From Haloferula rosea (lineage in GTDB: Bacteria; Verrucomicrobiota; Verrucomicrobiia; Verrucomicrobiales; Akkermansiaceae), in assembly GCF_016595525.1 (NCBI RefSeq), contig NZ_JAENII010000004.1, positions 62,001 to 126,000 on the forward strand: a DNA stretch of 64,000 nt, written 5' to 3'. The position numbers and the translations under genes are program-made. Positions 1-8,277 of the stretch are shown here, piece after piece (the first letter of the stretch is position 1; every line of letters starts with the position of its first letter). A model generated the notes under the pieces. The model ran no database searches and was not told the DNA's origin. It saw only the letters and a list, made by a program, of their open reading frames with translations.

Positions 1-1911
1 GCGTGGAACGCCACCACCTTCAGCTGCGTCCAGTGCCACGCCCACCCCTACGAGCCGATTCCCCACGAGGACTACTACCGCTTCCTCGCCTTCTTCAACA
101 ACAGCGAGGACGTCGACATCAACAACGACTTCCCCCGCACCAAGGTGGCCGACAAGCCGGAACAGCAGGCCGAAGTGGTCCGACTCGAGCGGGCGATCCG
201 GACCAAACGCACCGAGATCAACCGCACGGCGCGGGAGGTGGCGGAGACCCTCGGCGACTGGCGCACCCTGACCGCCACCAAGACGGGCGCCCACCCCGAC
301 ACCGGGCAACTGGCGCAGAACCCGCAGGGTGAGTTCATCAGCTCCGGCACCAACCCGACCCGCTCCCACTTCCAGATCGAGGCCGAGGCGCAGCCCTTCT
401 CGGCCATGCGCATCCGCATCCTGCCGGAAAGCGATGACCCGAAGAAATGGGACGAACAGGGCGCCGTCATAGGCCGCCTCGTGGCCCGACTTGTCGATGG
501 CGAGGGACAAGCCCGCGAGATCGCCATGCGCGAAGTCATCGCCGACTTCCTCGCCGGGCAGTGGGACCCCAACGAATCCCTCCGCGGTGGAGGCGCAGGC
601 TTCGGCGAGTATCCGATGATGAAGCAGCCACGTACGGCATGGATCGTACCTGCCGAACCCGTCGTGCCCGGACCGGATGAAACGCTCGTACTTGAGATCC
701 ACCATTCCGCCTCGTGCAACGGCGACAACCAGAACACCGTGCTACGCCGCTTCACCGTGGAACTCACCACCGACCCGTCCCTCGTCGACCATGTGAAGGC
801 GGAACCGCGGGCCGCGGCATGGAAGGAACTGGATGCCATCAAGGCTCAGTACGCCGCCATCAAGGGCCGCACGATCCCCACCATGCAGGAACGGGACACC
901 GATGCCACACGTCCGACCCGTCTCTTCATCCGCGGCAACCGCATGAGTCTCGATGAGATCATGGAGCCCGCGATTCCCGTGCTTTTCGATGGTCCCGAGA
1001 ACCCGACCAACCGCCTGGACATGGCGAAGTGGCTCGTCGGCAAGGATAACCCACTGGCCGGACGGGTGCTCGCCAACCGGCTCTGGGCCGAACTCTTCGG
1101 CATCGGCATCGTGGAAACGCTGGAGGACTTCGGAAGTTCCGGCGCCCTCCCGACTCATCCCGAGCTGCTCGACCATCTCGCCCTGCGCCTGCGCGATCAT
1201 CATCAGTGGCACATCAAGCCCTTCCTCAAGGAACTCGTGCTGTCCGCGGCCTACCGTCAATCGCACAAGGCGAAGCCGGAGTTGATGGCGAAGGACCCGA
1301 GGAACCAGCTCGTCGCACGCGGACCACGCCAGCGCCTCACCGCGGAAATGGTGCGCGATCAGGCGCTCAAGGTTTCCGGACTCCTCTCGTCGAAGCAGTT
1401 TGGCCCACCCGTTTACCCCCCGCAGCCGGACGGCGTGTGGAGCACGGTTTACAGCGGTGAGCAGTGGACCACCTCGCAGGGTGAGGACCGCTACCGCCGC
1501 GGCATCTACACCTACGTGCGCCGCACCGCCGGCTTCCCCGGGTTCCTCACCTTCGATGCGCCTTCGCGGGACCTCTGCAGTGCGCGTCGCATCGCGACAA
1601 ACACACCCCTCCAGGCCCTGGTCACGCTCAATGACCCCGCCCACATCGAGTTCGCCCAGGCCTTCGCCGACCGGATTGGAAAAGCCGCACCCGACCTGAC
1701 CGGCCAGCTGATCTGGGCGTATCGGGAGCTCACCCTCGACCAGCCGGCACCTGCCACGCTGGACACCCTCATCGCCCTCCACGGGCAGCTCGTGAAGGAA
1801 CTCACCGCCACCCCGGAAGACTCCACGAAGCTCGCCCCCACGCCCGAGCAGGCCGCCATGGTCATGGTCGCCAACACCCTACTCAACTCCGACCTCGCGC
1901 TGAACCGCTAG
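1..1911 (+). CDS. PSD1 family protein (DUF1549 end + DUF1553), 5' partial
   Basis: The frame is open from base 1, so the N-terminus lies outside the window; 636 codons plus a TAG stop are present. Near the start is a CVQCHAHPYEP segment, the haem-like CxxCH motif typical of the end of DUF1549 domains. Farther on, RLDMAKWLVG, ANRLWAELFG and the TPLQALVTLND region are hallmarks of DUF1553. These large proteins, often with cytochrome c-like motifs, are abundant in Planctomycetes and Verrucomicrobia and are usually followed by a DUF1501 gene, as here (12-nt gap). Their biochemical role is not established; polysaccharide catabolism or envelope roles have been suggested. Family assignment is firm, function is not. 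Confidence 0.88.
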   Translation, partial: AWNATTFSCVQCHAHPYEPIPHEDYYRFLAFFNNSEDVDINNDFPRTKVADKPEQQAEVVRLERAIRTKRTEINRTAREVAETLGDWRTLTATKTGAHPDTGQLAQNPQGEFISSGTNPTRSHFQIEAEAQPFSAMRIRILPESDDPKKWDEQGAVIGRLVARLVDGEGQAREIAMREVIADFLAGQWDPNESLRGGGAGFGEYPMMKQPRTAWIVPAEPVVPGPDETLVLEIHHSASCNGDNQNTVLRRFTVELTTDPSLVDHVKAEPRAAAWKELDAIKAQYAAIKGRTIPTMQERDTDATRPTRLFIRGNRMSLDEIMEPAIPVLFDGPENPTNRLDMAKWLVGKDNPLAGRVLANRLWAELFGIGIVETLEDFGSSGALPTHPELLDHLALRLRDHHQWHIKPFLKELVLSAAYRQSHKAKPELMAKDPRNQLVARGPRQRLTAEMVRDQALKVSGLLSSKQFGPPVYPPQPDGVWSTVYSGEQWTTSQGEDRYRRGIYTYVRRTAGFPGFLTFDAPSRDLCSARRIATNTPLQALVTLNDPAHIEFAQAFADRIGKAAPDLTGQLIWAYRELTLDQPAPATLDTLIALHGQLVKELTATPEDSTKLAPTPEQAAMVMVANTLLNSDLALNR

Positions 1912-1922
1912 GAACTCCCGCC

Positions 1923-3401
1923 ATGAACCTCTTCCAACAACTCCAGCACGACCAACTCCAGCACCTCACCCGCCGACATTTCCTCTCGAAGTGCTCGATC
2001 GGTCTGGGTGGCCTGTGGATGGCGTCCCAAAGCAATCCGCTCTTTGCCGCCGGCGGACTGCACAAGGACCCCGCCGCCCCGCTGGCCCCGGACGTCCCCC
2101 ACTTTGCGCCGAAGGCAAAGCGGGTGATCTACCTGCACATGGCCGGTTCTCCCAGCCAGCTCGAGCTCTTCGACTACAAGCCCGAGCTCACCAAACTCGA
2201 CGGCAAGGAATGCCCGCAGGAGTTCCTCGAAGGGAAGCAATTCGCCTTCATCCAGGGAGTGCCGAAGATGCTCGGCTCCCAGTACCCGTTCCACCAGGCA
2301 GGAGAGTCCGGCCAGTGGATCTCCGACCGCATGCCCCACCTCGAGGGCGTCATCGACGAGATCTGCTTCATCAAGTCGATGTGGTCCGACCAGTTCAACC
2401 ACGGCCCCGCCCAGCTCCTGCTCCACACCGGGTCGCAGAATCCCGGCTCCCCTTCCGCCGGAGCATGGGCGACCTACGGACTCGGTTCGGAGAATGCCAA
2501 CCTTCCCGGATTCATCGTGCTCACCTCCGGTGGCAAGAACCCCTCGGCCGGCAAGTCGGCATGGGGTGCCGGCTTCCTCCCCTCCGTTTACCAGGGCGTG
2601 CAATGCCGCTCCCAGGGTGACCCCGTCCTCTACCTGAGCAATCCCCCCGGCGTGTCACGGAACCTCCGCCGCCACACGCTCGATGCCTTGAACTCGCTCA
2701 ATCACCAGGTCTCCGCCGAAGTCGGCGACCCGGAGACCCTCACCCGCATCGCGCAGTACGAGATGGCCTTCCGCATGCAGATGCATGCCTCCGACGCCTT
2801 CGACATTTCCTCCGAGAATCCCGCCGTGCACCAGAGCTACGGCACCTCACCCGGCCGGGAGTCCTTTGCCAACAACTGCCTGCTCGCCCGCCGACTCGCC
2901 GAGCGGGGCGTCCGCTTCATCCAGCTCTTCGACTGGGGCTGGGACTCCCACGGCACCAACAACCAGACCGACCTGCGCAAGGGGTTCGCCGACAAGTGCC
3001 GCCAAATCGACCAACCCATCGCCGCCCTCTTGAAGGACCTCAAGCAACGCGGCCTGCTCGAGGAAACCCTGGTCATCTGGTCCGGCGAGTTCGGCCGCAC
3101 CCCCATGCGCGAAAACCGTGGCGGCGTGGAAATGACCAACGTCGGCCGCGACCACAGCCCGTCCGCCTACACCCTGTGGATGGCCGGCGGCGGCGTGAAA
3201 CCCGGCCTCAGCTACGGCGAGACCGACCCCATCGGCTACGAAGCCACCGTCGACAAGGTCAGCGCCCATGACTTCCACGCCACCCTGATGACCCTGCTCG
3301 GCTTCGATCACAAGCGCTTCACCCACCCCTTCCAAGGACTCGACCAGCGCCTCAGCAACGTGACCAAGCCATCCCGGGTCGTGAAGGACATCATCGCCTG
3401 A
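1923..3401 (+). CDS. DUF1501 family protein, Tat-exported
   Basis: This is a 492-aa protein. Its N-terminus carries a twin-arginine motif (R17-R18-HFLS) followed by a hydrophobic stretch ending near LFAAGG, so export by the Tat pathway is likely. The core shows DUF1501 (sulfatase/alkaline-phosphatase-like fold) signatures: KRVIYLHMAGSPSQLELFDYKP, LARRLAERGVRFIQLFDWGWDSH, and VIWSGEFGRTPM. The partner PSD1 gene lies 12 nt upstream, so the two form an operon. No catalytic activity is established for this family; phosphatase/sulfatase-like hydrolysis is only suggested by fold. The ATG at 1923 follows the upstream stop directly and precedes the complete Tat signal, which fixes the start. Confidence 0.9.
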   Translation: MNLFQQLQHDQLQHLTRRHFLSKCSIGLGGLWMASQSNPLFAAGGLHKDPAAPLAPDVPHFAPKAKRVIYLHMAGSPSQLELFDYKPELTKLDGKECPQEFLEGKQFAFIQGVPKMLGSQYPFHQAGESGQWISDRMPHLEGVIDEICFIKSMWSDQFNHGPAQLLLHTGSQNPGSPSAGAWATYGLGSENANLPGFIVLTSGGKNPSAGKSAWGAGFLPSVYQGVQCRSQGDPVLYLSNPPGVSRNLRRHTLDALNSLNHQVSAEVGDPETLTRIAQYEMAFRMQMHASDAFDISSENPAVHQSYGTSPGRESFANNCLLARRLAERGVRFIQLFDWGWDSHGTNNQTDLRKGFADKCRQIDQPIAALLKDLKQRGLLEETLVIWSGEFGRTPMRENRGGVEMTNVGRDHSPSAYTLWMAGGGVKPGLSYGETDPIGYEATVDKVSAHDFHATLMTLLGFDHKRFTHPFQGLDQRLSNVTKPSRVVKDIIA

Positions 3402-3484
3402 GGTCCCTTGCACTTCCGGCTGGCGACCTTGCCTCATCCACGCGGAACGGCTATCCCCTTCCAGGGATCCCGGCCTCGATGCCG

Positions 3485-3531
3485 ACTCCGCAAGATCCGC
3501 TCGTTCCTGAGCAGGGGCTGCGGAGTTTTTT
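3485..3531 (+). terminator. Rho-independent terminator after the PSD1-DUF1501 pair
   Basis: ACTCCGCA (3485-3492) and TGCGGAGT (3519-3526) are perfect inverted repeats, followed at once by six T residues (3526-3531). It lies 84 nt after the DUF1501 stop. An in-frame ATG for the next gene at 3479 would put this hairpin inside the coding sequence, which argues for the later ATG at 3563. Confidence 0.75.
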
Positions 3532-3562
3532 CGCGGTCAGTGAACGATCTTCTACCCTCTCC

Positions 3563-4975
3563 ATGGCCACCAACGCACCCAAGCGCCCCAACCTCGATTC
3601 GGTCACCACGATCAACGAGGACGGCTCGCGCTACTTCCTCCAACCCGCCGACGTGCGTGGGAAATGGACGCTGTGGCGACGCATCTTCGGATTCTTCCTG
3701 ATTGCCGTTTACGTGCTCCTGCCATGGATTCCCATCAATGGCGCGCCCGCCGTCTTCTTCGACGTCGAGAACCGCCAGTTCCATGTCTTCGGACTCACCC
3801 TCGTTCCCCAGGACCTCTGGGTCATGTTCTTCGGCATCAGTGGCCTCGGCTTCACCCTGTTCTTCGTCACCGCCCTCCTCGGGCGGCTCTGGTGCGGTTG
3901 GGCCTGCCCCTACACCGTGTTCCTCGACCACATCTTCCGCCGGATCGAGCGGATCGTGGAAGGCGATGCCCCCGCGCGGAAGAAACTCGCTGCCGCCCCG
4001 TGGACCACCCAAAAGATCATCAAGCGCGTGATCAAGCACTCCCTCTACGCGCTGTGTGCCACCCTCATCGCCCACGTCTTCATCTCCTACTTCGTCTCGC
4101 TTGAGCGCCTCTACCAGTACATGGGGCAGAGCCCCCTGGCCCACGCCACCAGCTTCGGCATCGTCATCTTCCTCACCGCCGTGCTGTGGTTCTGCTTCGG
4201 ATACTTCCGCGAACAGTTCTGCGTCATCATGTGCCCCTACGGCCGACTGCAGAGCGCGATGACCGATGACGATACCATCAACATCGGCTACGACGAAACC
4301 CGTGGAGAACCACGGGGTGCCAAGGGCAAGGCCGAGGGCGACTGCATCGACTGCAAACGCTGCGTCACCGTCTGCCCGACCGGCATCGACATCCGCAACG
4401 GCCTGCAGATGGAGTGCATCGGCTGTGCCGCATGCATCGATGCCTGCGATGAGATCATGGTCAAGGTGGACCGTCCAAAAGGCCTGATCCGCTACGATTC
4501 ACTCAACGGACTGAACGGCAAGAAGCACCGGTTCCTGCGGCCACGCGTCTTCGCCTACACCGCACTCGGCCTCCTCGGCCTGTGCGCATTCGCCTTCACC
4601 GCCAGCAGGAACGCCCGCCCCTACACCGCCCAGGTCAGCAAGGTCGCCATGGCCGGTCAGCCATTCCAGGCGGATGCCGCCGGCGTGCGGAACTTCTACC
4701 AGCTTCGTTTCCTCAACAAACGCAACGTCGACGCCACCTACACCGTGCAGTTGATCGATCCTCCGGCCGGCATGATCCTCAGTGGCGGCGATCAGAAGAT
4801 CCCGATCGGGCCGCGCGGCGAGGTCACCCGGCAGTTCGTGGCGATCTCACCCATCGATTCTTACCAAGGACGTAGTACTTTGACCTTCCGCATCATCGGG
4901 GAACCGGGTGATGTGGTCATCGAACAGCGCGCCGCCTTCCTCGGACCCAACCCTGAAACCCTCGACTCGCCATGA
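3563..4975 (+). CDS. ccoG: cytochrome c oxidase accessory protein CcoG (FixG/RdxA)
   Basis: This 470-aa polytopic membrane ferredoxin is involved in copper handling during assembly of cbb3-type cytochrome oxidase. The GRLWCGWACPYTVFLD segment near residue 110 and the FREQFCVIMCPYGRLQ segment near 215 are CcoG hallmarks. Two 4Fe-4S cysteine sets follow (C261/264/267/271 and C285/288/291/295), then one more membrane helix and an immunoglobulin-like C-terminal domain. The ATG at 3563 is chosen because an in-frame ATG 28 codons upstream would include a terminator hairpin. The stop overlaps the next start (ATGA). The structural ccoNOP genes are not in the window, so the maturation genes here are separated from the oxidase genes. 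Confidence 0.93.
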   Translation: MATNAPKRPNLDSVTTINEDGSRYFLQPADVRGKWTLWRRIFGFFLIAVYVLLPWIPINGAPAVFFDVENRQFHVFGLTLVPQDLWVMFFGISGLGFTLFFVTALLGRLWCGWACPYTVFLDHIFRRIERIVEGDAPARKKLAAAPWTTQKIIKRVIKHSLYALCATLIAHVFISYFVSLERLYQYMGQSPLAHATSFGIVIFLTAVLWFCFGYFREQFCVIMCPYGRLQSAMTDDDTINIGYDETRGEPRGAKGKAEGDCIDCKRCVTVCPTGIDIRNGLQMECIGCAACIDACDEIMVKVDRPKGLIRYDSLNGLNGKKHRFLRPRVFAYTALGLLGLCAFAFTASRNARPYTAQVSKVAMAGQPFQADAAGVRNFYQLRFLNKRNVDATYTVQLIDPPAGMILSGGDQKIPIGPRGEVTRQFVAISPIDSYQGRSTLTFRIIGEPGDVVIEQRAAFLGPNPETLDSP

Positions 4976-5112
4976 AGAAAGTCTGGCTGTTCGTCATCCT
5001 CGCATTCCTCCTCCTCATCGGTGCCTGGTCGGTCCTCATCACCCTCGCCGTGAAGAACCAACCCGAGAAGATCGAGGTGAACCCCGCGAACCCGGCGGAA
5101 GAGAGCCCCTGA
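4972..5112 (+). CDS. 46-aa single-span membrane peptide, FixH/CcoH-like N-terminus
   Basis: This short gene starts in an ATGA overlap with ccoG and stops 6 nt before the next gene, so it is translationally tied to both. It encodes an N-terminal Met-Lys-Lys, one hydrophobic helix of about 20 residues, then TLAVKNQPEKIEV and a short acidic tail. Its position between ccoG and a TauE/SafE gene is where ccoH/fixH sits in many proteobacterial fixGHIS clusters, and the helix followed by an AVKN-P segment resembles the FixH N-terminus. The periplasmic FixH domain is absent. The FixH relation is inferred from position and weak similarity; that it is a gene is well supported by spacing. Confidence 0.6.
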   Translation: MKKVWLFVILAFLLLIGAWSVLITLAVKNQPEKIEVNPANPAEESP

Positions 5113-5118
5113 CCCACC

Positions 5119-5829
5119 ATGGAAGTCACCACCACATTCGGAGCCCTGGCCGTCGGTCTCGCGACCAGCGTCCACTGTGCCGGCATGTGTGGCCCCATCG
5201 CCTGCGGCGTCGGCACCCTGGCCAAGACCGAAGGCGAACGACTGACCGCCGCCTCCCTGTATCATGCCAGCCGCCTCGCCGCCTACGGATTGATCGGTGG
5301 CATCTGCGGCGCCATCGGCTCACAGCCATTGAAGTGGTTCTTCGATTCGCCCGCCGTGATGCTGCCATGGGCACTCGTGGCGGCGCTGCTGCTGCTCGCA
5401 TCCGGTTTGGATAAGAAGATCCCGCGACCCAGGATCCTCAACCGCCTCACCGCCCGGGCGCGCATGAAGGTCGGCGGACTCTCCTCCTACGGCGGCGCCA
5501 CCGCCATGGGCCTGCTCACCCCCTTCCTCCCCTGCGGTCCCCTCTATGCCGTCTTCATCGCCCTGATGGCCTCCGGCTCGGCCGCCCGCGGTGCCGAAGC
5601 CGCACTGGCCTTCGGACTCGGGACCGTACCACTGCTATGGCTCGCCCAGCACCAGTTCCATCGCCTCCGGCTCAAGCTCACCCCCATCCGCATGGCCCGC
5701 CTCCAGCGCGGACTCGCACTCGTCACCGCCCTGCTTCTCGCATGGCGCCTCCACGACACCCTGCCCACCTGGGCCGGTGGCCCCGAGCCCGCCGGAGAAG
5801 TCGAGGAACTGCCATCGTGCTGCCACTGA
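5119..5829 (+). CDS. TauE/SafE-family (DsbD_2-like) membrane exporter
   Basis: This is a 236-aa protein with about six hydrophobic segments. It opens with ALAVGLATSVHCAGMCGPIACG, the GxxxSxHCxGMCGP signature of the short SafE/DsbD-like family that often accompanies cbb3 oxidase maturation genes. A second LLTPFLPCGPLYAVF motif (CGP) repeats the pattern in the second half. In ccoGHIS clusters such proteins are thought to take part in metal or redox handling at the membrane; the substrate is unknown. It is the last gene of the ccoG-peptide-SafE set; the stop is 37 nt before the arsR operator. The C-terminus ends in a short Cys-Cys-His tail, which might bind metal (inference). Confidence 0.8.
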   Translation: MEVTTTFGALAVGLATSVHCAGMCGPIACGVGTLAKTEGERLTAASLYHASRLAAYGLIGGICGAIGSQPLKWFFDSPAVMLPWALVAALLLLASGLDKKIPRPRILNRLTARARMKVGGLSSYGGATAMGLLTPFLPCGPLYAVFIALMASGSAARGAEAALAFGLGTVPLLWLAQHQFHRLRLKLTPIRMARLQRGLALVTALLLAWRLHDTLPTWAGGPEPAGEVEELPSCCH

Positions 5830-5866
5830 ACCCCAGCTCGATCTAACTCCATGGGATCATCGGACT

Positions 5867-5889
5867 TGCCAAATCCCAACTATTTGGCA
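5867..5889. promoter_or_regulatory. ArsR operator: TGCCAAAT inverted repeat
   Basis: TGCCAAAT (5867-5874) and ATTTGGCA (5882-5889) are perfect inverted repeats with a 7-nt spacer. A third TTGCCAA half-site follows at about 5893-5899, ending just before the arsR start codon. A dyad in this position is typical of autoregulating ArsR/SmtB repressors. Binding is inferred from position. Confidence 0.65.
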
Positions 5890-5902
5890 TTTTTGCCAAG
5901 TA

Positions 5903-6199
5903 ATGCCTGCCACCACTCAGGACCCCCGGGTTGCCGCGATCAAGGCGCTGGCCCACCCGACCCGGCTGCGGATCGCCGAGGCGCTGGCCAGCGGGCCGCT
6001 CTGTGTCTCGGAAATCCATGCCCTGACGGATGCCGACCTTTCGACCGTCTCCAAGCACCTCACCCTGATGCGCAAGGCCGGTTGGCTCGCTTGCGAGAAG
6101 GACGGCCTGCACATCCATTACCGGCTCGCCTGCGAATGCCTCCCCACCTTCCTGAGCTGCATCGATTCCATTGCCTGCGACGACTCCAACTGCTGCTGA
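5903..6199 (+). CDS. arsR: ArsR/SmtB family metalloid-responsive repressor
   Basis: This 98-aa winged-helix protein contains the family fold: ALAHPTRLRIAEAL, the LCVSEI segment, the recognition helix DLSTVSKHLTLMRKAGW and a wing. It lacks the classic CVCDL metal site, having only Cys34 there, but the C-terminus is cysteine-rich (C77, C79, C86, C92, C97, C98). Arsenite may therefore be sensed at C-terminal thiols, as in other non-canonical ArsR proteins (inference). It heads the operon arsR-DUF6428-arsC-acr3. The ATG at 5903 lies directly after the operator half-sites; longer in-frame starts would run through the operator and the previous gene and are rejected. Confidence 0.9.
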   Translation: MPATTQDPRVAAIKALAHPTRLRIAEALASGPLCVSEIHALTDADLSTVSKHLTLMRKAGWLACEKDGLHIHYRLACECLPTFLSCIDSIACDDSNCC

Positions 6200-6218
6200 A
6201 CTCCAATCCACCATCTTC

Positions 6219-6695
6219 ATGAACGTAGCTGAATTCCTCAAATTCCTCCGCGACCATCCCGACCACGGCGTTTCCTTCGTACTGCCGGATGGATCAAGCG
6301 TGCCTGCCCACTTCCACATCACCGAGGTCGGCCATCTTGCGAAATCATTCATCGACTGTGGCGGCAAACGTCATAGCAACGAATCATGCCTCTTGCAGAC
6401 CTGGGTGGCCGACGACACCGACCACCGGCTCAAGGCCTCGAAACTGCTCGATATCTTCGAACGTGCCCACGGCCTCCTGCCATCGCGCGAACTCCCCGTC
6501 GAGATCGAGCACGAGGCACCCGTCCTGACCCAGCTGCCACTGACGCGATGCGAGGTGACTTTCGAGATGCTGAGCTTCCACACCGAACTCAAGCACACCG
6601 ACTGCCTCGCCAAGGACCTCTGCCTGCCCGATTTCTCCATGCCCGCGATTCCAGGACAGGACAATGCCTGCACACCCGGAAGCGGCTGCTGCTGA
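6219..6695 (+). CDS. DUF6428 family protein of the arsenic operon
   Basis: The 158-aa soluble protein begins MNVAEFLKFL and has the pattern of DUF6428: a FVLPDGSSVPAHFHITEVG segment, then a DCGG-x-C-LLQTW segment. Proteins of this family are recurrent in ars operons of Bacteroidota and related phyla, between the ArsR gene and the arsenate reductase, as here; their role is unknown. The C-terminus ends CTPGSGCC, a vicinal-cysteine tail like that of the ArsR encoded just upstream, so a thiol role in arsenite handling is possible. The ATG at 6219 follows the arsR stop by 19 nt; the longer frame overlaps arsR and is rejected. Confidence 0.75.
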   Translation: MNVAEFLKFLRDHPDHGVSFVLPDGSSVPAHFHITEVGHLAKSFIDCGGKRHSNESCLLQTWVADDTDHRLKASKLLDIFERAHGLLPSRELPVEIEHEAPVLTQLPLTRCEVTFEMLSFHTELKHTDCLAKDLCLPDFSMPAIPGQDNACTPGSGCC

Positions 6696-6716
6696 GCCCC
6701 TCCCCCACCATCTACC

Positions 6717-7136
6717 ATGATCCTCATACTTTGTACCGGGAACTCGTGCCGCTCCCACATGGCGGAGGGCATCCTCCAACAGGCCCTCGGACCCGATTTC
6801 GAGGTCGCATCCGCCGGCTCGAACCCCGCCGGCTACGTCCACCCGCTCGCCATCCGTGCCCTCGAGGAAATCGGCATCGACATCTCCGCGAACACGTCCA
6901 AGCACCTCGATACCTTCCTCACCCGTGACGTCGACACCGTGATCACCGTGTGTGGCAACGCCGACCAGGCCTGCCCGACCTTCCCCGGCCAGATGCAACG
7001 ACATCACTACCCCTTCGATGACCCGGCCCACGCCGAGGGATCGGAAGAAGAACAGTTCGAAGTCTTCCGGCGCGTCCGGGACGAGATCCAGCGCGTTTTC
7101 ACCGCCTACGCCGACGGTCGCCTCGACCAGGCCTGA
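6717..7136 (+). CDS. arsC: arsenate reductase, low-molecular-weight phosphatase type
   Basis: This 139-aa protein reduces arsenate to arsenite for export. The N-terminal LCTGNSCRS is the CX5R phosphatase-like loop (Cys6 to Arg12), and two further cysteines in CGNADQACP (C79, C86) match the thiol relay of thioredoxin-coupled ArsC enzymes such as that of S. aureus (C10/C82/C89). The length agrees with that family. It is third in the ars operon, 21 nt after the DUF6428 gene and 21 nt before acr3. Confidence 0.93.
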   Translation: MILILCTGNSCRSHMAEGILQQALGPDFEVASAGSNPAGYVHPLAIRALEEIGIDISANTSKHLDTFLTRDVDTVITVCGNADQACPTFPGQMQRHHYPFDDPAHAEGSEEEQFEVFRRVRDEIQRVFTAYADGRLDQA

Positions 7137-7157
7137 GCCCCTACCCCGTCCTTTCCC

Positions 7158-8252
7158 ATGTCTCTGGACAAATCCTCGATGAGCGTCTTCGAACGCCATC
7201 TCACCCTGTGGGTCGCGCTTTGCATGGTCGGCGGCATCGCCCTCGGCAAGCTCGCTCCCGACCTCGCCCACTCGCTGGATGCGATGTCGCTGAACGTGAA
7301 CGGCGCTCCCGTCGTCTCCATCCCCATCGCCATCTGCCTCTTCTTCATGATGTACCCCATCATGGTGAAGATCGACTTTGGTGAAGTCGTCAAAGCCGCA
7401 GGCAGCCCGAAGCCCGTGCTGCTCACCCTCGTGGTCAACTGGGCGATCAAGCCCTTCACCATGCTGGGCATCGCCACCTTGTTCCTCGGTGTCTGGTTCA
7501 AGGACATGCTTCCCGGCACCGAAGTCGTCAAGGATGGCAGCACCGTCGAACTCTACCGCTCCTACATCTCCGGAGCCATTCTGTTAGGTATCGCGCCCTG
7601 CACGGCCATGGTTCTCGTCTGGGGCCACCTCGCGCGGGGCAACCAAGGGCACACGCTGGTCATGGTGGCGATCAACTCGCTCACCATGCTGCTGCTCTAC
7701 GGCGTGCTCGGAGGCTGGCTGCTCGGCGTGAACCACATGCCCGTTCCCTGGCAGGCACTGCTGCTTTCCATCGCCATCTACGTGGCGCTTCCCCTCGTCG
7801 CCGGTTATCTCTCCCGCCGCTGGATCATGCGCGCGAAGGGTGAAGCATGGTTCCGGGAGAAGTTCCTCCACCACCTGACACCGGTCTCCATCACCGCCCT
7901 GCTGGCAACCCTCGTGCTGCTCTTCAGTTTCAAGGGTGAGACCATCCTCGCCAACCCACTCACCATCCTGTGGATCGCCATCCCGCTGACCCTTCAGACC
8001 CTGCTCATCTTCGCCCTCACCTACGCGGCGGCGAAGTGGATGAAGCTCAGCTACGAGGACGCCGCGCCCAGCGCGATGATCGGCGCATCCAACCACTTCG
8101 AAGTCGCCATCGCCACCGCGGTCATGCTCTTCGGTCTGTCGTCGGGAGCCGCTCTTGCTACGGTGGTCGGCGTACTCATCGAGGTGCCCCTCATGCTCTT
8201 CCTGGTCCGTGTGTGCCAGCGCACCAAGGGCTGGTTCGGCGGCACAGAGTGA
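7158..8252 (+). CDS. acr3: ACR3-type arsenite efflux transporter
   Basis: This 364-aa protein has about ten hydrophobic segments. [23 protein letters not shown] and [20 protein letters not shown] are diagnostic of Acr3, the second with the conserved membrane cysteine (about residue 148). It would extrude the arsenite produced by ArsC using the proton gradient. It is the last gene of the ars operon and ends 25 nt from the convergent recQ gene; no clear terminator is visible between them. Confidence 0.93.
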   Translation: MSLDKSSMSVFERHLTLWVALCMVGGIALGKLAPDLAHSLDAMSLNVNGAPVVSIPIAICLFFMMYPIMVKIDFGEVVKAAGSPKPVLLTLVVNWAIKPFTMLGIATLFLGVWFKDMLPGTEVVKDGSTVELYRSYISGAILLGIAPCTAMVLVWGHLARGNQGHTLVMVAINSLTMLLLYGVLGGWLLGVNHMPVPWQALLLSIAIYVALPLVAGYLSRRWIMRAKGEAWFREKFLHHLTPVSITALLATLVLLFSFKGETILANPLTILWIAIPLTLQTLLIFALTYAAAKWMKLSYEDAAPSAMIGASNHFEVAIATAVMLFGLSSGAALATVVGVLIEVPLMLFLVRVCQRTKGWFGGTE

Positions 8253-8277
8253 TCGCCGCCGATTCCCGCCGCGGAGC

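Noticed and set aside
1-1911. cytochrome c call from the CVQCH motif
   Set aside because: A single CxxCH inside a DUF1549 context is standard for PSD1 proteins; no cytochrome c fold is visible and haem binding is unproven.
3479-3562. ATG at 3479 as the ccoG start
   Set aside because: It would add 28 residues encoded by a terminator hairpin and T-tract; the ATG at 3563 matches the family N-terminus.
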